The position numbers and the translations under genes were made by a program. Shown here in pieces: positions 37,755 through 46,695 of a DNA stretch of 64,000 nucleotides (its first letter is position 1; each line of letters starts with the position of its first letter). Below the pieces are notes generated by a model. The model was not told where the DNA came from and made no database searches. It saw only the letters and a program-made list of their open reading frames with translations. Source of the stretch: Hasllibacter halocynthiae (GTDB lineage: Bacteria > Pseudomonadota > Alphaproteobacteria > Rhodobacterales > Rhodobacteraceae); the NCBI RefSeq assembly GCF_003003095.1, contig NZ_PVTT01000002.1, forward strand, positions 186,001 to 250,000, in the 5' to 3' direction.

Positions 37755-39956
37755 GTGCCCCGCTTCGCCGCCATCGCCGCGGCCCCGACGCCGAAGGGGC
37801 TGCGCCACGTCTCCGACCTGACGCTGCTGCCGAACGGGCGGCACGCGGCTGCCCTCGACCGCGAGACGGGCGAGGTGCGCGCCTTCGATCTCGCGCACGG
37901 CCTGAAGACCTACGGCCCCGGCGTCGCCCATGGGCTGGACCCGCTCGCGGACCTGCGCCTCGGCACGGCCGAGATCGACGGCACGTCCTACGTCACCGTC
38001 TCCCAAGGCGGCAGGGTCGGGCTGATGGGCCTCTACGGCGGGGACCGCTTGGACGGCACCGCGGCCATCTCGTCCGTGGGGGCGGGCACCCCTCTCGCGA
38101 CGGGGGCCGGCGGCACGATGCCCGCCTTCGTGGCGAGCGCGGCCGGCGGCGGCATCGCGCGAATCGACGCCTCGGGCACCGCGCTCGGCGTGACCGGCCG
38201 GATGGCCGACACGGAGGCGACCTATGCGGCCGACGCCCATCTCGCCGTCGCGGTGGGCGACTACCTCGTCACCGCATCCGCGCACGAGGGCGGCATCACC
38301 GTATGGGCGGGCGACGGCGACGGGGGCTTGTCCGCCGTCGGCGCGGTCGGGGCCGTGCAAGGCCTCGGCATCGCGGAGCCGACGGCCCTCGTGCGCGCCG
38401 CCGTGGCCGGCGAGCGATACGTGATCCTGGGGGCGTCGGGCTCCTCCTCGCTCAGCGTGCTGCACATCGGCGCGAACGGCGCACCGATGCCGACCGACCA
38501 TCTGATCGACGACGCGGCGAGCCGGTTCGGAAGCGCGCAGGCCCTCGCCGCCGCCGAGGTCGCGGGGCGAGCCTTCGTCGTCGCGGGGGGCGGCGATTCG
38601 GGGCTGACCCTGTTGACGCTGATGCCCGGGGGCCGGCTGGTGACGCTGGACACGGTGGCGGCGGTGGAAGGCATGGCCATAGGCGCCGTCACCGCGATCG
38701 CCATGGCCGAGATCGACGGCGCCCTGCGTGTCGTCGCCACGACCCAGCGCCGCCAGCTGATCGAGATGACGATCGATCCCGGCGCGATCGGGCAGCACGT
38801 CGCAGGTGCCGGCATCCTGCGCGGCGGCGCGCGCGACGACCTGATCGAGGGCTCGGACGGAGCCGACCGACTGGAGGGCGGCGCCGGATCGGACGTCCTG
38901 CGCGACGGCGCGGGGGAGGACGTCCTCTTCGGCGGCTCCGGCGCGGACACCTTCGTCCTGGCCCATGACGGCGCGACGGACACGATCCGCGACTTCGAGG
39001 CGGGAATCGACCGGATCGACCTTTCCGAATGGCCGCTGCTGCATTCGGCCGCGCAGATCGACGCGGTCTCCTTCGCGGGCGGGCTCACCCTTCATGCGCG
39101 AGGGGAGGCGCTGGTCGTCCATTCCCACGACGGCGGCGTGCTGGCGCTTGGGGACGTTCTCGGCACGGGCTTTCTCGACGGGTTCCGGATCCTTCCGGAC
39201 ATCGGCGTCCGGGACGTGGCCCTGCGCAGCGGGATCGAGATCACCGGCTCTGCGGGGCGGGACGTGCTGGAGGGCGGCGGGAAGGACGATCTGCTGGACG
39301 CCATGGCGGGCGATGACCGTCTGCTGGGGCGAGGCGGGAACGATCACCTGCTCGGCGGAGCGGGGCGCGACCATCTCGAAGGCGGGGCGGGCGACGACCT
39401 GCTGGAGGGAGGAGCGGGCGACGACCGCCTCCTGGGGGGCGACGGAAACGACGCGCTGCGAGGCGGGCCGGGAAACGACGAGATGGACGGCGGGGCGGGT
39501 GACGACGCGATCGCCGCGGGCGGGCCAGGCATCGGCCTCGGTCGCGGGGGGGGCGACACCCTGCGCGGCGGCGCCGGACCGGACCTGTTGATCGGGGGCG
39601 ACGGGGACGACGTCCTCCGGGGCGGCGATGGCGCGGACCTCCTGGACGGAGGCACCGGGGCGGACGTCCTCGAGGGCGGGGCCGGCGACGATAGGCTGCT
39701 GGGCGGCGCAGGGGCCGACAGCTTCGTCATACGCCCCGGCGCGGGGCGGGACGTCGTGCTCGACCTCGCGCCGGAGGAGGATCGGATCGTCCTCGATCCG
39801 GACCTCTGGGGAGGAGGGGGGATGACGGCCGGGGAAGCGGTCGCCGCCTTCGGCACGCAGGAAGGGGCGCATGCCGTGCTCCGCTTCGACGACGACCTGT
39901 TGAAGATCTGCGACCTCGATCTCGGCGACCTCTCGGCGGTGGCGGAATTGCTCTAG
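37755..39956 (+). CDS. RTX calcium-binding protein with N-terminal propeller-like domain
   Basis: The 733-residue protein begins with about 340 residues of propeller-like repeats (HVSDLTLLPNGRHAAALDRETGEVRAFD, SYVTVSQGGRVGLMGLY, ARAFVVAGGGDSGLTLLTLM; read as separate blades). Two RTX blocks follow: 38811-39022 (GGARDDLIEGSDGADRLEGG ... GGSGADTF) and 39240-39780 (GGAGDDLLEGGAGDDRLLGG and variants), about 14 nonapeptides in all. RTX proteins fold on binding calcium outside the cell after type I secretion; no export genes are adjacent. GTG at 37755 follows aaggagagg. There is no N-terminal signal, as expected for type I substrates. Confidence 0.9.
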   Translation: MPRFAAIAAAPTPKGLRHVSDLTLLPNGRHAAALDRETGEVRAFDLAHGLKTYGPGVAHGLDPLADLRLGTAEIDGTSYVTVSQGGRVGLMGLYGGDRLDGTAAISSVGAGTPLATGAGGTMPAFVASAAGGGIARIDASGTALGVTGRMADTEATYAADAHLAVAVGDYLVTASAHEGGITVWAGDGDGGLSAVGAVGAVQGLGIAEPTALVRAAVAGERYVILGASGSSSLSVLHIGANGAPMPTDHLIDDAASRFGSAQALAAAEVAGRAFVVAGGGDSGLTLLTLMPGGRLVTLDTVAAVEGMAIGAVTAIAMAEIDGALRVVATTQRRQLIEMTIDPGAIGQHVAGAGILRGGARDDLIEGSDGADRLEGGAGSDVLRDGAGEDVLFGGSGADTFVLAHDGATDTIRDFEAGIDRIDLSEWPLLHSAAQIDAVSFAGGLTLHARGEALVVHSHDGGVLALGDVLGTGFLDGFRILPDIGVRDVALRSGIEITGSAGRDVLEGGGKDDLLDAMAGDDRLLGRGGNDHLLGGAGRDHLEGGAGDDLLEGGAGDDRLLGGDGNDALRGGPGNDEMDGGAGDDAIAAGGPGIGLGRGGGDTLRGGAGPDLLIGGDGDDVLRGGDGADLLDGGTGADVLEGGAGDDRLLGGAGADSFVIRPGAGRDVVLDLAPEEDRIVLDPDLWGGGGMTAGEAVAAFGTQEGAHAVLRFDDDLLKICDLDLGDLSAVAELL
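39240..39780 (+). repeat. Main RTX nonapeptide repeat block
   Basis: A run of GGxGxDxLx coding repeats inside the RTX gene. Each copy carries the Gly-Gly-x-Gly-x-Asp core, with a short Gly-rich break (AAGGPGIGLGRGGG) in the middle. Confidence 0.88.
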
Positions 39957-39967
39957 GCGCGGCGGCC

Positions 39968-40516
39968 TCAGCCCCCCAGCATCGCCTTCATCGCCCGGAC
40001 CTGCCCCACGCCGACCTCGGCGGCGTAACGGGTCAGGACCCGCACCTCCTCCTCCAGGCGCCCGGCCTCCAGCGCGTCGTCCCAGAGGCCCTGATCCCGG
40101 CCGACCTCCGGGTTCCAGCGCCCGCCGCTGATCGCCGCGCGCGCCATGGCGCCCGGCGGCAGAAGGCGGCGAAGCTGCGGGATGGGGGCGTCCGTGCCCC
40201 GCGCGCCCCCAAGAGGGGACAGCCAGGCAAGCGCGTCCGGCCCCGCGAGGCGCAGGTCGCACGCAAGCGCGAGGCGCAGCGCCGCCCCTTCGGCGAGACC
40301 GTCGACCACGGCGACCGTCAGCCCCTCGTGCCGCTCGATCGCGCTTGCGACCGTGTCCCAGAACGCCGACCGCGCCGATGGCGGTCCGAACCGCCCGCCG
40401 GATCCCCGCAGCACGAGCGTCACCGAAGGGCGGAGCGCGCGGACCTCGCGCCCGATCGCGCGCAGCGCAGCGCCGGAGGGTGGCTCGGGCGGGAGGATGA
40501 GGTCCGCGCGGCTCAC
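39968..40516 (-). CDS. Enoyl-CoA hydratase/isomerase-like protein (short crotonase)
   Basis: The 182-residue product resembles the second half of a crotonase fold: ALRLALACDLRLAGPDALAWLSPLG corresponds to the helix and oxyanion segment, with ALACDLRLAG the best-preserved family stretch, and the C-terminal helical part includes MARAAISGGRW. It is shorter than the usual 250-270 residues and the N-terminal CoA-binding motif is weak, so an acyl-CoA activity is uncertain. The GTG start overlaps the stop of the SDR gene (GTGA), so the two are translationally coupled and probably work together on one substrate. Confidence 0.72.
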   Translation of the reverse strand: MSRADLILPPEPPSGAALRAIGREVRALRPSVTLVLRGSGGRFGPPSARSAFWDTVASAIERHEGLTVAVVDGLAEGAALRLALACDLRLAGPDALAWLSPLGGARGTDAPIPQLRRLLPPGAMARAAISGGRWNPEVGRDQGLWDDALEAGRLEEEVRVLTRYAAEVGVGQVRAMKAMLGG

Positions 40517-41262
40517 GCCGTCAGCCCCAGCTCCCGGCGCACCGCCTCGTCGCGCAGGCTGACCTCCTCGCCGAGGAAGCGGTCCCCGGAAGGGCCGGCC
40601 ATCCAGACGAGCGCCCGCGCCGGCCATTCGGGCGGAACGTGCGCCGACCAGTCCAACCGGCTCACGGGGTTGATGCCGCTCGCCCTGATCTCGCGCTGCA
40701 TCCTCGTGGCCACGGTGCCGGGGCTGAGGCCCATCGCGCGGATGCCGTTCCCGCGATGCTCCTCGTCGAGGCAACGGGTCAGCATGGCCGCTCCGGCTTT
40801 CGAGGCGCAGTAGTGGGACCACCCTTCGACCGGCCGGTGCGCCGCGCCCGACGAGATCGTGAGCACCGTGCCCCCGCCCCCCGCGAGCATGCGCGGAAGC
40901 GCCGCACGCATCCCATGCATGACGCCCTTGAGGTTCACGTCGATCACGCGGCCCCACGCGGCGGGATCGGCATCCTCCAGGCGGGCGACCGGCTCGATGA
41001 CGCCGGCGTTTCCGATCAGAACGTCGGGCCGCCCCCAGGCCCTCTCTACTGCGGCGAAGGCGGCCTCCACGGCGTCGAAGTCGGCGACGTCGCAGCCCAG
41101 GGCCATGGACCGGCCGGACCCGATCTCGGCCGCGAGGGCTTCGATCTCGCCCATCGAGCGGGCCAGCAGCGCGACACGGTGCCCGGCCTGCGCGAAGGCA
41201 CGCGCGGCGGCGGCGCCGATGCCCCGGCTCGCGCCGGTGATGATGGTGATCCTGCCGCCCAT
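40513..41262 (-). CDS. Short-chain dehydrogenase/reductase
   Basis: The 249-residue classical SDR shows the cofactor motif TGASRGIGAAAARAFA (TGxxxGxG), DVAD, the NAG motif (LIGNAGVIEPVA), the active-site Ser in TISSGAA, and Tyr-x-x-x-Lys in HYCASKAGAAML. It is therefore an NAD(P)-dependent oxidoreductase for an alcohol or ketone substrate. The substrate cannot be deduced. The next gene, a crotonase-like protein, starts in its stop codon, hinting at a short acyl-chain or ketone pathway. The upstream gap to the divergent DUF2125 gene is about 175 bp. Confidence 0.92.
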   Translation of the reverse strand: MGGRITIITGASRGIGAAAARAFAQAGHRVALLARSMGEIEALAAEIGSGRSMALGCDVADFDAVEAAFAAVERAWGRPDVLIGNAGVIEPVARLEDADPAAWGRVIDVNLKGVMHGMRAALPRMLAGGGGTVLTISSGAAHRPVEGWSHYCASKAGAAMLTRCLDEEHRGNGIRAMGLSPGTVATRMQREIRASGINPVSRLDWSAHVPPEWPARALVWMAGPSGDRFLGEEVSLRDEAVRRELGLTA

Positions 41263-41438
41263 GACCGCCCCCCGCGTTCGCCGACCGCCCTTATGCGACG
41301 GAAAGGCCCGCGAGGGCCAGCGCTATGCGCCTCTCCGCTCACTTCCGGGGGCGCCTTCGCTTGACCCTGCGACCCGCTCGCCGGAGGATGCGCCGGACGC
41401 CGGGCGGGCATCGCGCGGCCATGCCACCGGAGCGCTCG

Positions 41439-42992
41439 ATGACCTTTCGCACCATGTCCCTTCCCCTCGCCGCCCTCGTCGCGGGCGCGGCGCCGTCGCT
41501 CGCCCAGATCGCGCCGGAGGACGTCTGGGCCGAGATGGTCGACGGGCTGGAGCGCGGGCAGCTCGTGCTCGAATCGGCCGACGAGTCGCGCGAGGGCGAC
41601 GTGCTGACCGTCTCGAACATCGAGGTCAGCCAGGACGACGGCTTCACCGCCACGACCTTCACGCTGCCGCAGATCGTCATGCGCCAGACCGACGAGGGCG
41701 TCGCGCTCGAGCTGCCCGAGACTTCCGAGATCACGTTCTCCAGCCGGAGCGAGTACTCGGAGGAGCCGACCACCGGCACCCTCGTGCTCGACCTGGACGG
41801 CTGGACGGCGAACCTGACCGGCCAGGACATCGAGAGCCTCGACTACGACTACGCCGCCGACGCCGTCACCGTGACGGTTTCCGAGATCGACGTCCCCGAC
41901 GAGGGAACGTTCGAGGCGCCGATGACGATGACGATGACGGATCTGTCGGGCGACTACTCGACCGAGCCCGCCGAGGACGGCCTCGACCGCATCTCGCAGA
42001 CGGCCCGGATCGGGTCCACCGAGATATCGGTTGACATGGACGCGACCGATCCCGTCGCGACCTTCGACCTCGCGATGAACCTCGGATCGCTGGAATTCGA
42101 GGCGACGTCGTTCGTCGATTCCGACCTCGAGCCGGAGGATTTCCAGGACGCTCTCGCCTCCGGATTCTCAGGCGAGGGCTCCGCGACCTTGGGCCCCTAC
42201 GATTACACGTTCGAGTTCTACGAGGAGGACACGGACGCAAGCCGTCCGGCGGACCAGTTCTCCTTCTCCGGCGGCAGCGAGGGCGGCGAAGCGGCCTTCG
42301 CGATCTCGGCCGACGGGATGTCCTACTCGACCGAGAGCACAGCGGTGCGCCTGGCCGTCGAGACGCCCGAGTTGCCCGTCGGCGCGGTCTCCGGCACCCT
42401 CGATCGCGTGGCGCTCTCGCTGACCGCGCCGACCGTGTCCTCCGAAGAGGCGCAGGACTTCTCTGCCGAGCTGCGCATGGAGGGCTTGGCCTTGTCGGAC
42501 AGTGTCTGGGACATGCTGCCGGACATGGTCGGGGCGCCCATCGACCTGCCGCGCGATCCTGCGACGATCGCGATCGCGCTCACGGGTCAGGTCATCCTCC
42601 CCTTCGACTATTTCGATTCCGCCCTTTACGAGCAGTCGCAGCAGCCCGAGCCGCCGCTTCCGACGACCGTCACCCTGGACGAGCTGCGGATCGACTTCGC
42701 CGGCGTCGAGCTGACAGGCGACGGCACGGTCGACTTCGACCTCGACGACATGGAGAGCTTCGACGGCTTCCCCGCGCCCGACGGCACGATCGAGCTTTCG
42801 CTGACCGGCCTGCAGGGCCTGGTCCGGACGCTCGTCCAAGCCGGGCTGGTGCCGGCGGAGCAGGCCCTGTTCGTTCAGGGAATGGTGGGCGCCGTGGCCC
42901 GCCCGGTCGGCGAGGATCAGTTCGTCTCGGAGATCGTGTTCGGGCCCGGCGCCTCGATCACCGCGAACGGGTTCCCGATCCCGCTGCGCTGA
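41439..42992 (+). CDS. Exported DUF2125 protein
   Basis: The 517-residue protein begins with a signal peptide (MTFRTMSLPLAALVAGAAPSLA) and then consists mainly of short beta-strand segments rich in Asp, Glu, Ser and Thr, with repeats of the style TLPQIVMRQTDEGVALELPE and SGTLDRVALSLTAP. It fits DUF2125 proteins of alphaproteobacteria, which resemble AsmA/YdbH-like periplasmic bridge proteins in composition, but no function is established. An in-frame ATG 18 bases upstream is also possible. The composition is unusually acidic compared with its neighbours. Confidence 0.82.
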   Translation: MTFRTMSLPLAALVAGAAPSLAQIAPEDVWAEMVDGLERGQLVLESADESREGDVLTVSNIEVSQDDGFTATTFTLPQIVMRQTDEGVALELPETSEITFSSRSEYSEEPTTGTLVLDLDGWTANLTGQDIESLDYDYAADAVTVTVSEIDVPDEGTFEAPMTMTMTDLSGDYSTEPAEDGLDRISQTARIGSTEISVDMDATDPVATFDLAMNLGSLEFEATSFVDSDLEPEDFQDALASGFSGEGSATLGPYDYTFEFYEEDTDASRPADQFSFSGGSEGGEAAFAISADGMSYSTESTAVRLAVETPELPVGAVSGTLDRVALSLTAPTVSSEEAQDFSAELRMEGLALSDSVWDMLPDMVGAPIDLPRDPATIAIALTGQVILPFDYFDSALYEQSQQPEPPLPTTVTLDELRIDFAGVELTGDGTVDFDLDDMESFDGFPAPDGTIELSLTGLQGLVRTLVQAGLVPAEQALFVQGMVGAVARPVGEDQFVSEIVFGPGASITANGFPIPLR

Positions 42993-43124
42993 GGCCCCCC
43001 GCGCCGCCCGTGCCGACGGCACGCCCGCTCCGGCCGTGACACCGCCCGGGATGCGGCCCCGCGCGGCCCCACAACCGCGTGGGCGACGCTTGCGCCGCCC
43101 TCTCCCGCGCCCTAGCTGCCGGGG

Positions 43125-44465
43125 ATGACGCATGCCCTTCCCGATCTGGCCCAGCAGCTTCTCGATGCGGCGAAGGCGGCCGGCGCGGATGCCGCCGACA
43201 CGCTCGTGACGGAGGGCTTCCAGACCTCCGTCGACGTGCGGGACGCCAAGCTCGAGGAGGCGCAGCGCGCCGAAGGTGTGGATTTCGGGCTGCGGGTCAT
43301 CATCGGCACGAGGCAGGCGGTCGTCTCGTCGATGGACGCGCGGCCGGACACGATCCGCGCGATGGCGGAGCGCGCGGTCGCGATGGCCCGCGAAGCGCCG
43401 GAGGACCCGTCCGTCGGCTTGGCCGATCCGTCCCTCCTGGCGACCGAGGTGCCCGACCTCGACCTTGCGGACGACGCCGGCGACCCATCGCCGGACGTGC
43501 TGCGCGACATGGCGCTCGCGGCCGAAGCCGCCGCGCGCGGGGTGGACGGGATCACCAAGACCGACAGCGCCGGCGCGGGCGCCTCGCGGCGGCACATCCA
43601 CCTCGCCGGCACCAACGGCCTCTCGGCGGGCTACGAGCGGACGTCGCGCTCGCTTTCGGTGGTCGCCATCGCGGGGACGGGAACCGCGATGGAGAGGGAC
43701 TGGGCCTTCGACGGCCGCACCCACCTTTCGGATCTCGACCCCCCGGAGGAGATCGGCCGCCTCGCAGCCGAACGCACGCTAGCCCGGCGCGCGCCCCGTC
43801 GTCCCAGGACCGGCACCTATCCCGTCCTCTACGACGAACGCGTCGCGGCCGGCCTGATCGGGCACCTCGTCGCGGCCATCAACGGCATGATGATCGCGCG
43901 CGGCTCGTCCTGGGCGAAGGACCTGATGGGCGCATCCGTGCTGCCGGACGGCCTCAGCCTGACCGAGCGGCCGCTGCGCCCGCGCGTGACCGGCTCGCGT
44001 CCGCTGGACGCCGAGGGGCTCGCCACCCGAGAGGCGCCGCTGGTCGAGGACGGCGTCCTCGGCCGCTGGGTGCTGGACCTTTCCACCGCGCGCCGACTGG
44101 GGCTGAAGAGCACGGGGAACGCCGCGCGCGGCACCTCCACCCCGCCCTCGCCGTCGGTGACGAACCTTCATCTCACCGCCGGCACCGCTAACCGCGACGA
44201 TCTGATCGCGCAGATGGGCACGGGCCTTCTCGTGACCTCTCTGATCGGGTCGACGATAAACCCCAACACCGGCGACTACTCGCGCGGCGCATCCGGCATC
44301 TGGTACGAGAAGGGCGCGCCCGTGCACGCCGTCTCGGAAGTGACCATCGCGGGTAACCTGCGCGACATGCTCCGCACGATCGTGCCTGCGAACGATGCCC
44401 GGTCCTATGCCTCGCATGTGGTGCCGTCCCTTCTGGTGCCCAGCATGACCATTGCCGGCGAGTGA
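43125..44465 (+). CDS. pmbA: TldD/PmbA-family metalloprotease
   Basis: PmbA (TldE) pairs with TldD to process small modified peptides such as microcin B17, and degrades unfolded peptides. The 446-residue protein has the family pattern SVDVRDAKLEEAQRAEGVDFGLRVIIG, VLYDERVAAGLIGHLVAAINGMMIARGSSW (read in parts), VTNLHLTAGT, LLVTSLIGSTINPNTGDYSRGASGIW and the conserved ending VSEVTIAGNLRDML. PmbA lacks the HExxxH zinc motif of TldD, and none is seen, supporting PmbA. It overlaps the next gene by fourteen bases. Confidence 0.93.
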   Translation: MTHALPDLAQQLLDAAKAAGADAADTLVTEGFQTSVDVRDAKLEEAQRAEGVDFGLRVIIGTRQAVVSSMDARPDTIRAMAERAVAMAREAPEDPSVGLADPSLLATEVPDLDLADDAGDPSPDVLRDMALAAEAAARGVDGITKTDSAGAGASRRHIHLAGTNGLSAGYERTSRSLSVVAIAGTGTAMERDWAFDGRTHLSDLDPPEEIGRLAAERTLARRAPRRPRTGTYPVLYDERVAAGLIGHLVAAINGMMIARGSSWAKDLMGASVLPDGLSLTERPLRPRVTGSRPLDAEGLATREAPLVEDGVLGRWVLDLSTARRLGLKSTGNAARGTSTPPSPSVTNLHLTAGTANRDDLIAQMGTGLLVTSLIGSTINPNTGDYSRGASGIWYEKGAPVHAVSEVTIAGNLRDMLRTIVPANDARSYASHVVPSLLVPSMTIAGE

Positions 44466-45213
44466 CCTCGCCCTCCTTCGCGACGCCGCCCACGCCGCCG
44501 GGGCCGAGGCCCTGCGGTTCTGGAGGCGCGATCCGGCCGTGCGCGACAAGGGCGGCGACCTGGGTCCGGTCTCGGAGGCGGATCTCGCTGCGAACGCCGT
44601 CCTGGAGGCGCGTCTGCGCGACGACCGTCCGGGTTACGCCTGGCTGTCGGAGGAGAGCCCGGACGATCCGGCCTCCCGCGTCTCGGGTCCCGCTTGGATC
44701 GTCGATCCGCTAGACGGGACCCGGGCGTTCCTGAAGGGCGAGGCGGACTGGGCCGTGGCCGCGGCGATGGTCGTCGACGGCGTTCCGGAAGCGGCTGTCG
44801 TGCACCTACCCGCGAGGGGCCTGACCTATGCGGCCCTGCGAGGCGCGGGCGCCACCCTCGACGACGCGCCCATCCGGGCCAGGGCAATCCCGGCCGACCC
44901 GCCGGCCGTTCTGACGACGAAGGCCAACCTTCGCCCCGAGGACTGGCCCGATGGGCTGCCGGAGGTGCGGACGGCCTTCCGCCCCTCGCTCGCCTGGCGC
45001 CTCTGCCTCGTCGCGGAAGGACGGTTCGACGCAATGCTGACCCTTCGCGACAGCTGGTACTGGGACATCGCAGCCGGCGCCCTGATCGCTGCGGAGGCCG
45101 GGGCGGTCGTGACGGACCGCGACGGCGCGCCGCTGCGCTTCGACGGCTGGACGCCGAAGACGGCCGGATGCGTGGCCACGGGCGGCATCCCCCACGAGGC
45201 GCTGATCCCGTGA
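44452..45213 (+). CDS. Inositol monophosphatase-family phosphatase (CysQ/SuhB-like)
   Basis: The 253-residue protein has the metal-binding phosphatase motifs of the family: DLGPVSEADLAAN, the Glu-Glu in WLSEESPDD, WIVDPLDGTRAFLKG, and WDIAAGALIAAEAG near the C-terminus. Substrates include inositol phosphate and 3'-phosphoadenosine phosphates; the choice here is open. The only in-frame start near the first motif is TTG at 44452, overlapping the pmbA stop by fourteen bases, which supports coupling. In this group the gene is regularly found between pmbA and DUF4170. Confidence 0.88.
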   Translation: MPASDLALLRDAAHAAGAEALRFWRRDPAVRDKGGDLGPVSEADLAANAVLEARLRDDRPGYAWLSEESPDDPASRVSGPAWIVDPLDGTRAFLKGEADWAVAAAMVVDGVPEAAVVHLPARGLTYAALRGAGATLDDAPIRARAIPADPPAVLTTKANLRPEDWPDGLPEVRTAFRPSLAWRLCLVAEGRFDAMLTLRDSWYWDIAAGALIAAEAGAVVTDRDGAPLRFDGWTPKTAGCVATGGIPHEALIP

Positions 45214-45289
45214 CGGGCGGGGCCCGCTCCCGTTTGCACCTGGTCGTCACTTGGCCCATCACGCCGGCGTTCAATGAACGGAGGACACG

Positions 45290-45535
45290 ATGACCCAGCG
45301 CCTGCATCTCGTCTTCGGAGGCGAGCTCGTCGATCCTTCCGGCACGGTGTTCCGGGACGTCGAGGCGATCCACATGGTGGGCATGTTCCCCGACTACGCG
45401 TCCGCCTACGCCGCGTGGAAGTCCGAGGCGCAGCGGACGGTGGACAACGCGCACATGCGCTACTTCATTGCCCATATCCACAGGCTGCGCGACGAGGAGC
45501 AGCCTGCCTCGCCCACCGAGGAGCTCGGCGCCTGA
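45290..45535 (+). CDS. DUF4170 protein
   Basis: A small soluble protein of 81 residues with the DUF4170 pattern: LHLVFGGELVDPSG, VGMFPDYASAYAAWKSEAQ and MRYFIAHIHRLRDEE. The family is typical of alphaproteobacteria and nearly always sits next to the LPS genes waaA-lpxK, as here; its role is unknown. A good ribosome site (ggagg) precedes the ATG. Its TGA is overlapped by the CTG that appears to begin the next gene. Confidence 0.9.
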   Translation: MTQRLHLVFGGELVDPSGTVFRDVEAIHMVGMFPDYASAYAAWKSEAQRTVDNAHMRYFIAHIHRLRDEEQPASPTEELGA

Positions 45536-46695
45536 GCCGCCTCCCCCTCTCGGTCTGGCGCGTCGTCAGGCGTCAGGGCGAGGCGGCCGCGCTTCGGCGC
45601 CTGCGCGCCGAAGGGGCCGATCCCGCCCTTTGGGGGGAGGTGCCACCCACCGGCCCGGCCCCCGTCGTCTGGCTTCACGCCGGCGCCACGCTCTCTGCGT
45701 CGGCGCTGGAGGTCGTTCGCGCGCAGGTCGCGGAGGAGGATTCGGGCATCACCTTCGCCCTCACGCGCGAGCCGGACCACGCCGAGGCCGATATCGGCCT
45801 GCCCGTGCCAGAGGACCGGCCCGGCTTCGCCGCCGCGCTGCTCGACCGTTGGCGGCCGGCGGCGCTGGTCTGGGCGGGCGGTCCGGTCCGGCCGATCCTC
45901 CTTGCCGCCGCCGCGCAGAGGGGCCTCATGCCCATCCTGGCCGGCGGTCCCGACGGCAGCGAGATCGAGCGCGTCGGCCGCGCGAACGCCCGCCTCGCGC
46001 TGGGCGGTGCCCGCATCGCCCTTCCCGCCGACCACGCGCAGGCCGAGGCCTTGCGCCGGGTCGGCATCCCAAAAGCGCGGATAAAGGTTGCCGGGCCGCT
46101 GCTGGGCACCGCCGCGGCCCCGCCGGTCGACGAGGCCCGCAGGCAGGAACTGGCCTCCGCCCTAGCGGGACGCCCCGTATGGCTCGCCGCGGGCGCGCCT
46201 GCCGGGATGGTCGCAGATCTCCTGGAGGCGCAGGCCGAGCTGCGGCGGCGGGCCCACCGGGTCCTTCTGGTCCTCGAGGCCGACGAGCCGCCGGAAGGAC
46301 CGGGGATCGTATCCGAGCACGGGACGCCGGGCTTCGACGATTCGGTCCTCGCCGTCCGCCCGGGCCAGCAGGGGCTGTGGGCACGGCTTGCCGCGGTGAC
46401 GGTGCTGGCGGGAACCCTCGACGGGCGGCAGATGGATCCTCTCGTCCCGGCCTCGGTCGGATCGGCGGTGATCCACGGGGGCCCGCCGGGGCGGCTGGAC
46501 GCCGCCGGCGGCGCGGTGAGGATCGGCGGTCCCGCGCAGATCGTCGCCGCCGTCGAGGATCTTCTGGCCCCCGACAGGGCGGCGATCCTCGCCCGGGCCG
46601 GCTGGGAGGTGGCGACCGAGGGCGCCGAAGCCACCGCGATGCTCACGCAGGCCATACTGGATGCGGTGGACGACGCGCCGCCAGGTACCGCGTGA
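45532..46695 (+). CDS. Degenerate Kdo-transferase (WaaA-like) protein
   Basis: About 387 residues with the GT-B layout of 3-deoxy-D-manno-octulosonate transferase. The N-terminal lobe reads VVWLHAGATLSASALEVV, where real WaaA has WLHAASVGE, so the catalytic Glu is missing; the ETELWPN-type motif is replaced by ALVWAGGPVRP. The C-terminal TVLAGTLDGRQMDPLVPASVG is a worn form of the GGxNPLEPA motif. No ATG, GTG or TTG lies near the start of similarity; CTG at 45532, overlapping the DUF4170 stop, is the best start. Position between DUF4170 and lpxK supports an LPS link. It may have a non-catalytic or altered role. Confidence 0.75.
   Translation: MSRLPLSVWRVVRRQGEAAALRRLRAEGADPALWGEVPPTGPAPVVWLHAGATLSASALEVVRAQVAEEDSGITFALTREPDHAEADIGLPVPEDRPGFAAALLDRWRPAALVWAGGPVRPILLAAAAQRGLMPILAGGPDGSEIERVGRANARLALGGARIALPADHAQAEALRRVGIPKARIKVAGPLLGTAAAPPVDEARRQELASALAGRPVWLAAGAPAGMVADLLEAQAELRRRAHRVLLVLEADEPPEGPGIVSEHGTPGFDDSVLAVRPGQQGLWARLAAVTVLAGTLDGRQMDPLVPASVGSAVIHGGPPGRLDAAGGAVRIGGPAQIVAAVEDLLAPDRAAILARAGWEVATEGAEATAMLTQAILDAVDDAPPGTA

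Noticed and set aside
38811-39780. CRISPR-like or satellite repeat in the RTX gene
   Set aside because: The repeats are in-frame nonapeptide codons of one protein with varied DNA sequence and no spacers.
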